Source: an uncultured SAR86 cluster bacterium
Lineage (GTDB): Bacteria > Pseudomonadota > Gammaproteobacteria > Magnimaribacterales > D2472
Assembly: GCA_902516285.1 (NCBI GenBank)
Contig: CABXXT010000002.1
Location: 62,001-126,000 of the forward strand
DNA length: 64,000 nucleotides
Reading direction: 5' to 3'
Position numbers and translations under genes: made by a program. Below the pieces are notes generated by a model. It saw only the letters and a list, made by a program, of their open reading frames with translations. It did no database searches and had not been told where the DNA came from. This document shows, piece by piece, positions 1 through 10,164 of the stretch (its first letter is position 1; every line of letters begins with the position of its first letter).

Positions 1-1
1 A

Positions 2-220
2 GGAGTCTCTAACGTTCGACCAATGTTACTTAGTCTTGCATCCCAATTGTCAGTTAATAATGTTATGCCAAGTGGTAATAATATGGACTACACCCATCTC
101 GACAATCATGTTGATAATATTATTCTTTTAAATCCAGACGGTGACTTTGCGGGTGTTTTTAGGCCTCCATTTGATATATCAAGATTATCTCTAACATATC
201 AATCAGTTACTCAAAATTAA
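2..220 (+). CDS. SCO1/SenC-family copper chaperone, C-terminal part only
   Basis: The open frame runs in from the left edge without a start, so the ATG at base 23 in the ORF track is probably internal and the gene is cut by the window. The visible 72 residues end with DNHVDNIILLNPDGDFAGVF, which matches the C-terminal part of SCO/SenC proteins, including the conserved copper-binding histidine before the ILLNPDG strand. SCO proteins are membrane-anchored thioredoxin folds that deliver copper to cytochrome oxidase. The CxxxC motif would lie outside the window, so the assignment rests on the tail alone. Its stop overlaps the stop of the convergent gene on the other strand. Confidence 0.7.
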   Translation, partial: GVSNVRPMLLSLASQLSVNNVMPSGNNMDYTHLDNHVDNIILLNPDGDFAGVFRPPFDISRLSLTYQSVTQN

Positions 221-684
221 GACTCAAAGTCTGTAATGCCTTCGAGCGAAACCATTTTCCAACCATCATAGGTTTTTTTAAATTCATAAAGGGTATTTCC
301 AGTGAATAAATTTTCATCATTTAAATTAAATCTTGAATAGATGACATTAGCTATATAAAAGTCTTCTTTCTTTATAATTTTAAGCGATTCAACGCTACTA
401 TACGCATAACCGGTTTGTATATTATCTTTAATGTCTTTATAAACTAATATTACTTGTAATTTATCTTCAGCAATGGTGCCAAAATTTTTAAAATTTACTG
501 GTGGCTTAAAATGTGATGCAATTCCTTCAAAATCATTTTCTATAAAGTCTTCGATATAAGCCTTGTAAACTTTTTCAATTTCTCTTTTATCTTTAAATGA
601 TGATTCGTTATATAAAAGGGCAATAACAAAAACTATAAAACATATATTTATGGTCCACGGTACCCAATTCTTTTCATTAATCAT
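217..684 (-). CDS. Membrane-anchored protein, NTF2-like fold suspected
   Basis: This 155-residue protein has one N-terminal membrane segment (about residues 10-25), then a soluble domain presumably in the periplasm. The pattern of an early helix (VYKAYIEDFIENDFEGIASHF) followed by alternating strands ending in a YDGWKMVS strand resembles NTF2/SnoaL-like domains. That is a fold impression only, and no catalytic residues are recognised. The start overlaps the stop of the upstream quinone oxidoreductase gene by four bases, which suggests co-transcription. The stop overlaps that of the convergent SCO gene. Function unknown. Confidence 0.6.
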   Translation of the reverse strand: MINEKNWVPWTINICFIVFVIALLYNESSFKDKREIEKVYKAYIEDFIENDFEGIASHFKPPVNFKNFGTIAEDKLQVILVYKDIKDNIQTGYAYSSVESLKIIKKEDFYIANVIYSRFNLNDENLFTGNTLYEFKKTYDGWKMVSLEGITDFES

Positions 685-1679
685 ATTTTTATAATTACTT
701 TTCCCTTTGCCTTTCTATCTTTTAAATGAGCAATAGCTTTTGCACCCTCTTCAAGCGGGAAGGAGTCAGAAACTTCTGGTTTAATTTTTTCTTGGGAATG
801 AAGGTCAAAAAGTTCTAGAAAGTTTTTTTTGTTTTCTTCTGGAAACATACCAACCCATGCACCCCAAAAAACTCCCACAATCTTCATCCCTTTAAGCAAG
901 GCAAGATTGATTGGTATTTTTGGTATTTCTCCGGCAGCAAAACCTATTACAAGGTATCTCCCGTCCCATGCTGTTGCACGAATGCATGGCTCAGAGTATT
1001 TATCACCAACAGGATCATAAACAACATTTGCTCCTAAACCATCTGTTAATTCTTTGATTTTAGAAGATAACTCTTTTTGTTGATCTCTATTAAGATCGCC
1101 TGTGGGATATATAAAACCTTCGTCAGCTCCATGCTTTAGACATAGATCAACCTTTTCTTGAGTTGAGGCAGCAGCTATAACTTTCGCACCCATCGCTTTT
1201 CCCAATTCAACAGTTGCAAGCCCGACTCCGCCTGCTGCACCAAGAACTAAAAGAGTTTCACCTTCCTTAAGATTAGCTCTTTGTTTAAGAGCATATAATG
1301 ATGTTCCATACGTCATTGGAAGGGCAGCAGCTGTTTCAAAATTCATTGAATCAGGAATTTTTACAACTGAGTGCTTTGGAGCTAGTATTTTTTCACAAAA
1401 TGCACCCAAACCGGTCATTGCAAAGACTCTATCTCCTACCTTCAAATTTTCCACATTCTCTCCAACAGATACAATGATTCCTGAACATTCCCCTCCTGGT
1501 GAGAAAGGTAATTCAGGCTGAAATTGATATAAGCCTTGAATCATTAAAACATCAGGAAAATTAACACTTGCTGCCTTATTTTCAATAATTACATGATCTG
1601 GAATGATTTGCGGATCTGAAACTTCTTTTATTTGAAGCTTATCTGGAGGACCAAGCTCAACACACTGTAGTGATTTCAT
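681..1679 (-). CDS. Zinc-independent quinone oxidoreductase (MDR family)
   Basis: The 332-residue protein is a full-length medium-chain dehydrogenase/reductase of the NADPH:quinone oxidoreductase type. It has an N-terminal GroES-like domain (about 25-120) and a Rossmann domain whose nucleotide loop reads LGAAGGVGLATVELGKAMGA (about 146-165). The structural and catalytic zinc cysteines of alcohol dehydrogenases are absent, which supports the quinone reductase class. It would reduce quinones or other enones with NADPH in the cytosol; the substrate is not determinable. The gene starts ten bases after gshA ends on the same strand and probably shares its transcript. Confidence 0.85.
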   Translation of the reverse strand: MKSLQCVELGPPDKLQIKEVSDPQIIPDHVIIENKAASVNFPDVLMIQGLYQFQPELPFSPGGECSGIIVSVGENVENLKVGDRVFAMTGLGAFCEKILAPKHSVVKIPDSMNFETAAALPMTYGTSLYALKQRANLKEGETLLVLGAAGGVGLATVELGKAMGAKVIAAASTQEKVDLCLKHGADEGFIYPTGDLNRDQQKELSSKIKELTDGLGANVVYDPVGDKYSEPCIRATAWDGRYLVIGFAAGEIPKIPINLALLKGMKIVGVFWGAWVGMFPEENKKNFLELFDLHSQEKIKPEVSDSFPLEEGAKAIAHLKDRKAKGKVIIKI

Positions 1680-1688
1680 TTAATTACC

Positions 1689-3194
1689 TCAAAGATTTTT
1701 ATTATAGTTCTTAACATAATCATTCATTTCAGTTTTTGTATTTGTTGGCATTTTAGTTAACTCCTCTAATGATGACTCTGATTCTTTTTTTATAATATCA
1801 AAATATTTACAATCAGAGGATACAAGTTCACTCATATTTTGTTTTGCTTTTACAAGGGAATCATTATGAAAACTATTTTCTGGTAGCAGACCTTTTTCCA
1901 TTTCAATAGTGCTAATAATTGATGATGTCATTTCATCGCTGTTCACAAAAAAAGTTGCCAAATTTTTAAGATCTTTAATTATTGATTTTGTTGCAGATCT
2001 AATATTTACCTTTTTATTATCAATAACAATTAAAGTATTTTCATCACGACCTTTGTATATCGCATTTTTATCATTCTCATCAATTAATTTTTTTTCTTCT
2101 GGGGTAATAGCCGGGCTAGGCATGATTAAGCAATATATTAAAATAAGATCTAAAAATCTTATTTGATCTTTTGATATTCCTACGATATCAAATGGTGAAA
2201 TATCTACTCCTCTAATTTCTAAATATTCTATTCCTAATTTTTTCAACATTTCATAGGGTCTGACACCACCAACAGAAGGTCGTTTTGGCCTTATCGAATC
2301 ATAGAACTCATTTTCTATTTGAATAATTCCTGAAGATATTTGATGATAATCTCCATTATTATTTTTTAAGCCCATACCTTCAAACTCAGGATATGGAGAG
2401 GTAATAGCAAACTTTATTTTTTCAAGAAAAGAGCTCAAAGAGTTATATTTAATATCTAAACTTTGCTGAGCCTTACTTTGATAACCAATATCACTCATTC
2501 TTAAGGATGTGGCAAATTCACTGTATAAATCAGTATCATTTAAATTCTTGAGAGTATGATTTCGACCTTTTACAAAAGATTTATCAACAACATTTGTTTG
2601 ACCAAATTGAATCAAAATAAACCAAAATATTCTTTTAAAATTTCTTATCAAACCGAGATAAGCGTCATCAATCGCACACTGATCAGTATCACTAATCAAT
2701 TTTTGAAAAGATTCTTTTTTTAGAGAAAAGTTGTAATGCATTCCAGAAACGCATTGCATAGAAGGCCCATATCTTGTTTTCAAGCCTCTTCTGTATACAT
2801 GCTTAAGAAGCCCAATATTACTTTGATGATAATAACCAAGATTAATTGCAGATTCATCTTTGATTGTTGGAGGCATTGAAAAAGGCCAAAGCATTTCTTC
2901 ATCTTTTAAATTTTTAGCTGAAAATACATGCAGTGAATACAGAAAGTCATAAAGTTCATCTAAGTCTTCAAAAATTGGAGTAACAAGTTCCAACTGAGCT
3001 TCTGCAAAGTCAGTTGTTATGAATTTATTTGTCAAGGCAGATCCAAGAGAGTTTGGATGTGACTTTTCTGATATGTTTCCCTCAGGGTCAATTCGAAAAA
3101 ACTCTTTTTCAATACCTCTTTCAATTATTAAGTTATCGAAAAAACCAATATCCTTTAAATCATTAAGTTTTTTATTTAGTATTGCATTAGTCAT
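1689..3194 (-). CDS. gshA: Glutamate-cysteine ligase
   Basis: This 501-residue protein matches the proteobacterial (E. coli-type) glutamate-cysteine ligase in length and motifs. These include the N-terminal [11 protein letters not shown] glutamate-binding region, the [12 protein letters not shown] segment and the [27 protein letters not shown] stretch. It makes gamma-glutamylcysteine from glutamate, cysteine and ATP, the first step of glutathione synthesis in the cytosol. Its start lies eight bases inside the end of pckA, so the two are translationally linked. gshB is not in the window. Confidence 0.95.
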   Translation of the reverse strand: MTNAILNKKLNDLKDIGFFDNLIIERGIEKEFFRIDPEGNISEKSHPNSLGSALTNKFITTDFAEAQLELVTPIFEDLDELYDFLYSLHVFSAKNLKDEEMLWPFSMPPTIKDESAINLGYYHQSNIGLLKHVYRRGLKTRYGPSMQCVSGMHYNFSLKKESFQKLISDTDQCAIDDAYLGLIRNFKRIFWFILIQFGQTNVVDKSFVKGRNHTLKNLNDTDLYSEFATSLRMSDIGYQSKAQQSLDIKYNSLSSFLEKIKFAITSPYPEFEGMGLKNNNGDYHQISSGIIQIENEFYDSIRPKRPSVGGVRPYEMLKKLGIEYLEIRGVDISPFDIVGISKDQIRFLDLILIYCLIMPSPAITPEEKKLIDENDKNAIYKGRDENTLIVIDNKKVNIRSATKSIIKDLKNLATFFVNSDEMTSSIISTIEMEKGLLPENSFHNDSLVKAKQNMSELVSSDCKYFDIIKKESESSLEELTKMPTNTKTEMNDYVKNYNKNL

Positions 3195-4737
3195 TAAACC
3201 CTGGTCCAGCTTTAATTATTTCGGGTCTAACATTAAACTTTCCAAAATTCTCATTAAACTTTGTAACTAATGCATTAAGATGTTCTTTGTATGAATCTTT
3301 ATCCTTCCAAGTATCTATAGGATTTAGAAGTTTTGTATCAACACCATTAACATTAGTTGGTACAAAAAGATTGAGGCCTGGTATTTTCAATGTTTCAGCA
3401 CTATCTAATTCACCATCTTGAATGGCATTTATAATTCTTCTGGTAGTTGGAATTTCAAATCTTGACCCTTTACCATAGGGACCACCAGTCCAACCTGTGT
3501 TAACAAGAAAGACCTTTGAATTATATCCCTCAATTCTTTTAATTAATAAATCAGCATAAATATTTGCAGGCCTTGGAAAAAAAGGCGCTCCAAAACATGT
3601 TGAAAAAGTTGATTCAATATCTGATCCAGATCCAACCTCAGTAGATCCAACTTTTGCTGTATAACCACTAAGGAAATGATAAGCAGCGGCTTCCTTGGAT
3701 AAAATTGAGACTGGTGGAATTATGCCTGTAAGATCACAAGTTAAAAAAATTACAGTTTTAGGTTGGCCTGCAGCATTACCTTCTATTGCTGAATCAATAT
3801 GTGATCTAGGGTAACAGCATCTACCATTTTCAGATAATGAAGTATTTGAATAATCAGGATTATTATCCCCATCTAAATAAACATTTTCTATCACACTTCC
3901 ATTCTTAATTGCCTTAAATATGACTGGTTCATTTTCTTCAGTAAGGTTAATGGTTTTTGCATAGCACCCACCCTCAAAATTAAAAACAGAGTCATTACTC
4001 CAGCCATGTTCATCATCACCTATTAAAGAACAATTAGGGTCAGCAGATAGAGTTGTTTTTCCAGTTCCTGAAAGACCAAAAAACAGCGTGACGTCATTAT
4101 TTTTGTTAACATTTGCTGAGCAATGCATAGGTAGAACATTTTTTTCTGGAAGTAAGAAATTTTGAACAGAAAACATAGATTTTTTCATTTCACCAGCGTA
4201 CTTCATCCCCGCAATAATTACCTTTCTCTTTGCAAAATTTATAATCACACAACTTTCAGAATTAGTACCATCTTCTTCAGGAAGACATTCATAGTTTGCA
4301 GCACTAATAATTTGCCACTCTTGCTTTGATGATGGATTGAAATTATCCGTACACACAAATATAAGCCTTGCAAATAACGAGTGCCAAGCTGTCTCTGTAG
4401 TGACCTTAACTGGGAGATAATGCTCAACATGTGAGCCAACGTGTACTTTAGAAATATAGCTATTTTTTTCAGCTAAATAAGTTTCAACTTTGTTCCAAAG
4501 TAAATCAAAATTATCTTCACTAAAAGGTTTATTGATCTCACCCCAATCAATAAGATGATCAGTGCTTGCCTCTTGAACAATGAATCTGTCATTAGGGCTT
4601 CTTCCTGTTCTTTGACCAGTTGAGGTTGAGAACGCACCATTAGTAGCAATTACTCCTTCATTGTTATCAAGTGCAGTTTTTATAAGTTCTTCGTTACTCA
4701 GTTCTAGAACTAGTGATGTGTATGTTTGATCGCTCAT
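3187..4737 (-). CDS. pckA: Phosphoenolpyruvate carboxykinase (ATP)
   Basis: The 516-residue protein has the hallmarks of ATP-dependent PEP carboxykinase: [11 protein letters not shown] near residue 50, the P-loop [14 protein letters not shown] (about 221-234), [10 protein letters not shown], and [11 protein letters not shown] further on. It converts oxaloacetate and ATP to phosphoenolpyruvate and CO2, the entry to gluconeogenesis. This fits a cell that also carries acs and beta-oxidation genes and may live on acetate or fatty acids. The 198-base gap upstream is the only sizeable space in this area and probably contains the promoter. Confidence 0.96.
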   Translation of the reverse strand: MSDQTYTSLVLELSNEELIKTALDNNEGVIATNGAFSTSTGQRTGRSPNDRFIVQEASTDHLIDWGEINKPFSEDNFDLLWNKVETYLAEKNSYISKVHVGSHVEHYLPVKVTTETAWHSLFARLIFVCTDNFNPSSKQEWQIISAANYECLPEEDGTNSESCVIINFAKRKVIIAGMKYAGEMKKSMFSVQNFLLPEKNVLPMHCSANVNKNNDVTLFFGLSGTGKTTLSADPNCSLIGDDEHGWSNDSVFNFEGGCYAKTINLTEENEPVIFKAIKNGSVIENVYLDGDNNPDYSNTSLSENGRCCYPRSHIDSAIEGNAAGQPKTVIFLTCDLTGIIPPVSILSKEAAAYHFLSGYTAKVGSTEVGSGSDIESTFSTCFGAPFFPRPANIYADLLIKRIEGYNSKVFLVNTGWTGGPYGKGSRFEIPTTRRIINAIQDGELDSAETLKIPGLNLFVPTNVNGVDTKLLNPIDTWKDKDSYKEHLNALVTKFNENFGKFNVRPEIIKAGPGFND

Positions 4738-4935
4738 TTATTTAAAGATCATTATAGGTATTTGGGATGTGTTTTTATATATAAAGGAACTATTATTATT
4801 TAACCTATATCTGAAAAATATTTACTCATTTAAGTATATTTATGTAGCGTAGTAAATAATAATGTAATAAATTTGTCAATATTAATGAAAAAGTCATGTA
4901 AATTAACTTTTTTATTAGTAGTTTTACTACAATTA
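4738..4935. other. Intergenic region pckA/dsbB
   Basis: This is a 198-base, very AT-rich space upstream of pckA (minus strand) and downstream of dsbB (minus strand). It holds a short inverted repeat, GTAGT-TTT-ACTAC, near the dsbB end that could be a weak terminator, and presumably the pckA promoter. An 18-codon hydrophobic ORF on the plus strand (from 4885) was noted but not accepted as a gene. No tRNA or recognisable riboswitch is seen. Confidence 0.4.
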
Positions 4936-5451
4936 TTATAAAAACTTAGTGCTTATTATTTTTGAGAATGACAATAAAACAAATATTAGAAAAAACAACA
5001 AACCCCACTCAGCAAAATTTAATATAAATCTCCAGCCATCTTCTGCACAACTAGGACCTCCACTTATTGTTTTTTTTAATGCTTCGACAATACCGAAATA
5101 TTCAATTTGTGTGCTTAATGGCATGCCGCACCCAGACAAATTTGAAAGACCTTCAATTGACATATTTTGAATATATATTTGTCTTGAAGTAATCAACATT
5201 CCTAATACTGAAGAAATTATTATCAACAGATTTCCAAATACTTTATATTTAAAGAAAACTCCAAAAGTTGCCGACAAAGCAACTAGCCCAAAAATATATC
5301 TTGTTAAAATACACATTGGACAAGCTTGTAAATACATGAACTTATCCATGATGACTGCAAGCAGGACAATTGAAACAGATGAAATAGCAATAGCTAATTC
5401 AAGGTGACTTATATAAATTTGCCAAAGGAAGGTTTTAATATTTTTATACAT
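4936..5451 (-). CDS. dsbB: Disulfide bond formation protein DsbB
   Basis: The 171-residue inner-membrane protein has four membrane segments. One redox cysteine pair is in the first periplasmic loop (CPMC, residues 44-47) and the second pair is at about C108 and C135 (GPSCAEDGW), the layout of DsbB. It reoxidises DsbA and passes electrons to ubiquinone, so it links oxidative folding to the respiratory chain. The partner dsbA lies 7 kb away in the same window. The gene is divergent from polA with a 63-base spacer. Confidence 0.93.
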   Translation of the reverse strand: MYKNIKTFLWQIYISHLELAIAISSVSIVLLAVIMDKFMYLQACPMCILTRYIFGLVALSATFGVFFKYKVFGNLLIIISSVLGMLITSRQIYIQNMSIEGLSNLSGCGMPLSTQIEYFGIVEALKKTISGGPSCAEDGWRFILNFAEWGLLFFLIFVLLSFSKIISTKFL

Positions 5452-5514
5452 TTTTTTCTATTTTTTTCCATTATAGAAAAACAAGAGTCATAATACATCA
5501 TATAAAAGACAAAG

Positions 5515-8187
5515 ATGAAAGATAGAATATTTGTAATAGACGGATCCTCATATTTATATAGAGCTTACCACGCAATGCCTCCACTAAGTACGTCAACAGG
5601 AAGACCAACTGGCGCAGTTAAAGGCGTTACAAATATGTTGATGAATTTAAAAAAAGATAGTGAAGGCTCGCCAATAATTGTTGTTTTTGATGCTAAAGGA
5701 AAAACCTTTAGAAATGAAATCTATTCTGAATATAAAGCTAACAGACCGCCAATGCCCGATGAGCTTCGTTTGCAATTAGAGCCGGTGAAAGCAATTTGCA
5801 AAGCAATAGGATTTCCACTTATCGAAATTAAAGATGTAGAAGCAGATGATGTTATAGCAACAATTTCTAGAATGGCGAAAAATGCAAAATTCAAGTGTGT
5901 TGTATCTTCCTTAGATAAAGACTTAATGCAACTTGTTGAAGATCCAGATACAACTCTAATGAATACAATGAAGCATGAAATTTTTGATGAAAAAAAAGTA
6001 TTTCAAAAATTTGGAGTTAAACCAAACCAAATTAGAGATATGCTTGCATTAGTTGGTGACACATCTGATAACATTCCTGGAGTCCCAAAAGTTGGCCAAA
6101 AAACAGCTGCGAAGTGGCTAAACGAATATGATAATTTAGATGGAATTATTAAAAATGCTGATTTAATTAAAGGAGTTGTTGGTGAAAACTTAAGAAATGG
6201 TTTAACAGACCTTGAAAGAAACGTTGAATTAGTTTCATTGAAAGAAGATGTTAATTTGAACTTAGAGTTTGAGGATCTCTTGAAACTTAATCCAAATGAA
6301 GAGGATTTAAATAGGATTTTTGAGGAGCTAGAATTTGCAACAATTAAAAAAGATCAAGAAGAAGAGCGACCAACAAAAGATAGAAATTACAATACTGTTT
6401 TAACAAAATCTGAACTTAATACTTGGATTTCTAAGATAAAAAAATCTAAAGCCTTTGCAATAGATACCGAAACAGATTCTGTTGAAACTGTTTCTGCAAA
6501 ACTTCTCGGAATTTCTTTGTCGGTAAAAGAGAATGAGGGGTGTTATATACCAATTGGCCATAACTACGACAAATGTCCTGAACAATTGTCAATAGATTAT
6601 ATTATCAAAACCCTTGGCCCTGTTATTGAAGAAAATCAAGATAAAGCAGTTGGACAAAACCTTAAATTTGATATACCAATACTAATGAGACATGGTATTA
6701 AGATAACGAATTTCTTAGCAGATACAATGTTGATGTCATATGTGCTTAATAGTACAGCTACACGACATGGAATGGATAGACTCGCATCCTATTATTTAAA
6801 TTACACAACTACCAAATATACTGATGTGACAGGAACTGCGTCTAAACAAATAAATTTCTCTGAGGTTAAATTAGATATTGCAACTAATTATGCAGCTGAA
6901 GATGCTGACATTACTCTACGACTTTTTAATACTCTATCAACATTGTTGAAAGGTCAGCCGGTTCAAGAACAACTTTTAAATGATATAGAATACCCTCTTG
7001 TTCATGTCCTTTCGAAAGTAGAGCAAAACGGGGCAAAAATTGATAAAAAAAAGTTGGCCAATCACTCTAAGGAGTTAAGTAAAAAAATTGATAAACTTTC
7101 TGATCAAGCCTATAAAATTGCTGGAGAAGAATTTAACTTAGACTCTCCTAAGCAATTGCTTGAAATTTTGTACGAAAAGCTTGGACTTCCAATTTTAAAA
7201 AAAACACCAAAGGGACAGCCATCTACTAATGAGAGTACGCTTCAAAGACTATCCGAAGAATATGAGTTACCAAAAATAATATTACAGTACAGAACTTTAG
7301 CAAAGCTAAAGTCAACATATACCGACAGCCTTATAAAAATAGAAAACCCCGTAACTGAAAGAATCCACACGTCATATCAACAGGCGGTAACTTCAACTGG
7401 AAGACTTTCATCCACTGAACCAAATTTACAAAACATTCCAATCAAAACTGCTGAGGGAAGAAGAATAAGGGAGGCTTTTGTTCCTGAAAAAGGGAATATT
7501 TTAATATCTGCAGATTATTCTCAAATTGAACTAAGAATTATGGCTCACTTATCTGAAGACAAAAATTTAACGTTCGCATTCAATAATAATATTGATGTAC
7601 ATTCTTCAACTGCATCTGAAGTCTTTAATGTTTCAATAGAAGATGTTTCTCAAGATCAAAGAAGAAGCGCAAAAGCAATTAATTTTGGGTTAATGTATGG
7701 AATGTCTGCATTTGGCTTGACGCGACAACTTAATATTTCTCGGGCCGAAGCTCAAGAATATCTAGATACATATTTTGCAAGATATACAGGAGTAAGAGAT
7801 TATATGAATGATATTAAAAATAAAGCCAAAAAACATAAATTTGTCGAAACCATAATGGGACGACGCCTTTATCTAAACGAAATAAATGCAGCAAATGGTT
7901 TAAGAAGACAGGCTGCAGAGAGAGCCGCTATTAATGCTCCCCTTCAGGGCTCTGCTGCAGACATTATAAAAAAGGCAATGCTAGATATAGATGAGTTTTT
8001 ACTAAAAGAAATGTGTGATGTAAAAATGATTATGCAAGTTCATGATGAGTTAGTTTTTGAGTGTCCCCAAGAAAGTGCAGAGCTTATATTGGAAAAGGTA
8101 AAAAACATTATGGAAAAAACTGTTAGTTTAAAGATACCTCTTATTGCAGAGGCAGCAATAGGTTCAAATTGGAATGAGGCTCATTAA
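5515..8187 (+). CDS. polA: DNA polymerase I
   Basis: This is a full-length three-domain Pol I of 890 residues. The N-terminal 5'-3' exonuclease/flap domain begins FVIDGSSYLYRAYHAMPPLS and carries GDTSDNIPGVPKVGQKTA. The proofreading domain keeps AIDTETDSV, VGQNLKFDIPIL and YAAEDADITLRL, so 3'-5' exonuclease is expected to be active. The polymerase domain has DYSQIELRIMAHLSED, RRSAKAINFGLMYG and QVHDELVFE. It acts in Okazaki fragment maturation and repair. The last 14 bases overlap the next gene. polA near engB, cytochrome c4 and dsbA is a neighbourhood also known from pseudomonads. Confidence 0.98.
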   Translation: MKDRIFVIDGSSYLYRAYHAMPPLSTSTGRPTGAVKGVTNMLMNLKKDSEGSPIIVVFDAKGKTFRNEIYSEYKANRPPMPDELRLQLEPVKAICKAIGFPLIEIKDVEADDVIATISRMAKNAKFKCVVSSLDKDLMQLVEDPDTTLMNTMKHEIFDEKKVFQKFGVKPNQIRDMLALVGDTSDNIPGVPKVGQKTAAKWLNEYDNLDGIIKNADLIKGVVGENLRNGLTDLERNVELVSLKEDVNLNLEFEDLLKLNPNEEDLNRIFEELEFATIKKDQEEERPTKDRNYNTVLTKSELNTWISKIKKSKAFAIDTETDSVETVSAKLLGISLSVKENEGCYIPIGHNYDKCPEQLSIDYIIKTLGPVIEENQDKAVGQNLKFDIPILMRHGIKITNFLADTMLMSYVLNSTATRHGMDRLASYYLNYTTTKYTDVTGTASKQINFSEVKLDIATNYAAEDADITLRLFNTLSTLLKGQPVQEQLLNDIEYPLVHVLSKVEQNGAKIDKKKLANHSKELSKKIDKLSDQAYKIAGEEFNLDSPKQLLEILYEKLGLPILKKTPKGQPSTNESTLQRLSEEYELPKIILQYRTLAKLKSTYTDSLIKIENPVTERIHTSYQQAVTSTGRLSSTEPNLQNIPIKTAEGRRIREAFVPEKGNILISADYSQIELRIMAHLSEDKNLTFAFNNNIDVHSSTASEVFNVSIEDVSQDQRRSAKAINFGLMYGMSAFGLTRQLNISRAEAQEYLDTYFARYTGVRDYMNDIKNKAKKHKFVETIMGRRLYLNEINAANGLRRQAAERAAINAPLQGSAADIIKKAMLDIDEFLLKEMCDVKMIMQVHDELVFECPQESAELILEKVKNIMEKTVSLKIPLIAEAAIGSNWNEAH

Positions 8188-9262
8188 AACGAAACTTTTA
8201 TTATTACTTCTACTAACTTCTAATCTTGCGAGAGCATATATCGTTGATGATTATTTTCGTTCAGTTCTTGAAGAAGAAAAAAATATTTTTAATAAGTGTG
8301 TGATAGAAGAAAGGCTGATAGGAGCAGACAAATTAAACACAAATTGTGAAGTTTCAAAAAGAATAAAAAATGCAGTATACATTTTAGAAAATAAAAAAAT
8401 TACAAAAGCAGACATTCTAGATGGATTTAAGAAATTTCAATTGTTAAAAAAAAATAAATTACTTTATCCACGAAATATGCAAAGAAAAGGCGAGATGGGA
8501 TATGTGATTTTAGATTTTGATATTGATGAAGACGGTAATACCAAGAATATTAAAATACAGGAGGGTATGTGTGGAAATATGCATTCTCCTGTAGCAAATT
8601 TTAAACCCTGTAAAGGCTTTAACAATTCTGCTATATATTTTATTAAAAATACTAAGTACAAACCTACATTATTTAAAGAGAGACCTATTTATACAAAGAA
8701 TGCTAAACACAAAATGAGTTTCATCCTTGATGGTGCAGAAATTAAATTGAATAGCTTCAAGTCTGTAGGTGAATATGAAAAAACCCTTAAACTTATTAAA
8801 GAAAAAAAATTTCAAGAAGCTTCTAAGATAGCATTTGAAAATAAAGATTCAGATAACGAATTTCTATACGAATTATCAAGAATTAAACACGTAGAAGGAG
8901 ATTATGAGGCTTCTGCAAATTATATGGGTTTGTTTTTTAAAAATGTTGAAGATCAAAAAGATGAAATTCCAGAATATATGTTAACAGGCGGAGCTTCAAT
9001 TATGATTGAATCATTATATAGCATTGCAGATTATCAAAAGGTCGTTGAGCTTTCTAAAAAATTAAATCTTTATCTTGCACACAGAAAAAAGTTTGAAGAG
9101 GTTTTGGCAATAGCAAATATGTATATTGGAATATCTCATGTAAATTTATCAAACATTGAAGAGGGCTTGTATTATTTAGTTCGCTCAAAAAGAATGTCGA
9201 GTGAAGAAGAACAAATGGAATTTATACAAAATCTTATTAATAATGTCTCAAACTTTCTTTAA
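8174..9262 (+). CDS. Exported protein with TonB C-terminal-like domain and helical repeats
   Basis: The 362-residue protein begins with a signal peptide (MRLIKTKLLLLLLLTSNLARA). Residues about 96-190 resemble the TonB C-terminal fold: YPRNMQRKGEMGYVILDFDI, a following DGNTKNIKI strand, and a late TKYKPTLF segment. The rest (about 205-355) is helical and looks TPR-like (KTLKLIKEKKFQEASKIA and similar). No transmembrane anchor or proline-rich spacer of a true TonB is present, so it is unlikely to energise receptors alone. It overlaps polA by 14 bases. It may be a periplasmic scaffold; the role is unknown. Confidence 0.65.
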   Translation: MRLIKTKLLLLLLLTSNLARAYIVDDYFRSVLEEEKNIFNKCVIEERLIGADKLNTNCEVSKRIKNAVYILENKKITKADILDGFKKFQLLKKNKLLYPRNMQRKGEMGYVILDFDIDEDGNTKNIKIQEGMCGNMHSPVANFKPCKGFNNSAIYFIKNTKYKPTLFKERPIYTKNAKHKMSFILDGAEIKLNSFKSVGEYEKTLKLIKEKKFQEASKIAFENKDSDNEFLYELSRIKHVEGDYEASANYMGLFFKNVEDQKDEIPEYMLTGGASIMIESLYSIADYQKVVELSKKLNLYLAHRKKFEEVLAIANMYIGISHVNLSNIEEGLYYLVRSKRMSSEEEQMEFIQNLINNVSNFL

Positions 9263-10164
9263 TAAATACTATCAATGAATTCCTGAGCAACCTCTCTTTC
9301 TATGCCATTAGAAAAAAAGTGACCACCTGCATATTTCTTAACTATTGGATTGTTATATTTTTTAATAGCTGCCTCGACTAGCTCTGAATCTATTTCCATA
9401 TCATCTTCTGCATAGGCAAAATAACTTGGTATAGATATATTTCCGATAATACTATGATCCTCAAGCCTATTCCCCATAGCATTTCCCAAAAAGAATTTTT
9501 GAAAAAATTTTTCAGTTCCTTCCACATGAAATTGTTCAATGTAATAATTAAGTAGTTTTTTACTCATCAAATCTTCATACTCTTCTATTCTTTTTAAAAC
9601 ACCAGGAACTAAAAACCCTCTTGTTAACAAGTCACCATATAAAGGAATTTTTACTATCGATAAGAGAGGTATGTTTGCAGAATTAACAAGCGGAACTTGG
9701 TATCCAATGAAACTAATGTTTTCTGGATTATTTGCAGCATATTTAGCCACAACTGCAGCGCCAAAAGATACCCCATATAATATTACGTCTTCAACTTCAC
9801 AGTGCTCAATAAGTTCTTTTAGTTGTTTTTCCATAAGCTCAATACTTATGTTGCTATTTATTCTATCTGAATAACCTCTACCATATTGATCATAGGTTAT
9901 TACTCTATAATTATTTTTAATAAAGACATCTACATATTCCTCATATGCCAGTGATCCAAAAGTAGCGCCATGAACTAAAACAATTACTTTGTTATTTTTA
10001 TCTCCAATATCTTTATAAGAAGTTACTCCATCACTTAACTTAACTTCTTCATATCCAGAATTTAACCTAAATTCATTTATACCAATATTCTCTCTATCTA
10101 AAACGATATATAAAAAAACAGGAATAATAATAAATACAAAGATTAGAAAGATAACTTTTTTCAA
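9259..10164 (-). CDS. Membrane-anchored alpha/beta hydrolase
   Basis: The 301-residue protein has an N-terminal hydrophobic anchor (about residues 4-22) followed by an alpha/beta-hydrolase domain. The oxyanion strand VLVHGATFGS, the nucleophile elbow GVSFG (Ser near residue 147), an acidic residue in AEDDME and a histidine in AGGHFF give a complete catalytic triad candidate. The substrate cannot be read from the sequence; the anchor suggests a periplasmic or membrane-surface esterase or lipase. It directly follows the Coq4-like gene on the same strand. Its stop overlaps that of the convergent TonB-C/TPR gene. Confidence 0.8.
   Translation of the reverse strand: MKKVIFLIFVFIIIPVFLYIVLDRENIGINEFRLNSGYEEVKLSDGVTSYKDIGDKNNKVIVLVHGATFGSLAYEEYVDVFIKNNYRVITYDQYGRGYSDRINSNISIELMEKQLKELIEHCEVEDVILYGVSFGAAVVAKYAANNPENISFIGYQVPLVNSANIPLLSIVKIPLYGDLLTRGFLVPGVLKRIEEYEDLMSKKLLNYYIEQFHVEGTEKFFQKFFLGNAMGNRLEDHSIIGNISIPSYFAYAEDDMEIDSELVEAAIKKYNNPIVKKYAGGHFFSNGIEREVAQEFIDSIY

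Noticed and set aside
4920-4940. Short hairpin GTAGT-TTT-ACTAC near the dsbB stop as a terminator
   Set aside because: The stem is only five base pairs, AT-rich, and lies at the coding end without a convincing T-run.
4885-4941. An 18-codon ORF (MKKSCKLTFLLVVLLQLL) on the plus strand between pckA and dsbB
   Set aside because: It looks like a bare signal peptide but has no clear ribosome site, no promoter of note and no following domain. Short hydrophobic ORFs arise easily in AT-rich DNA.
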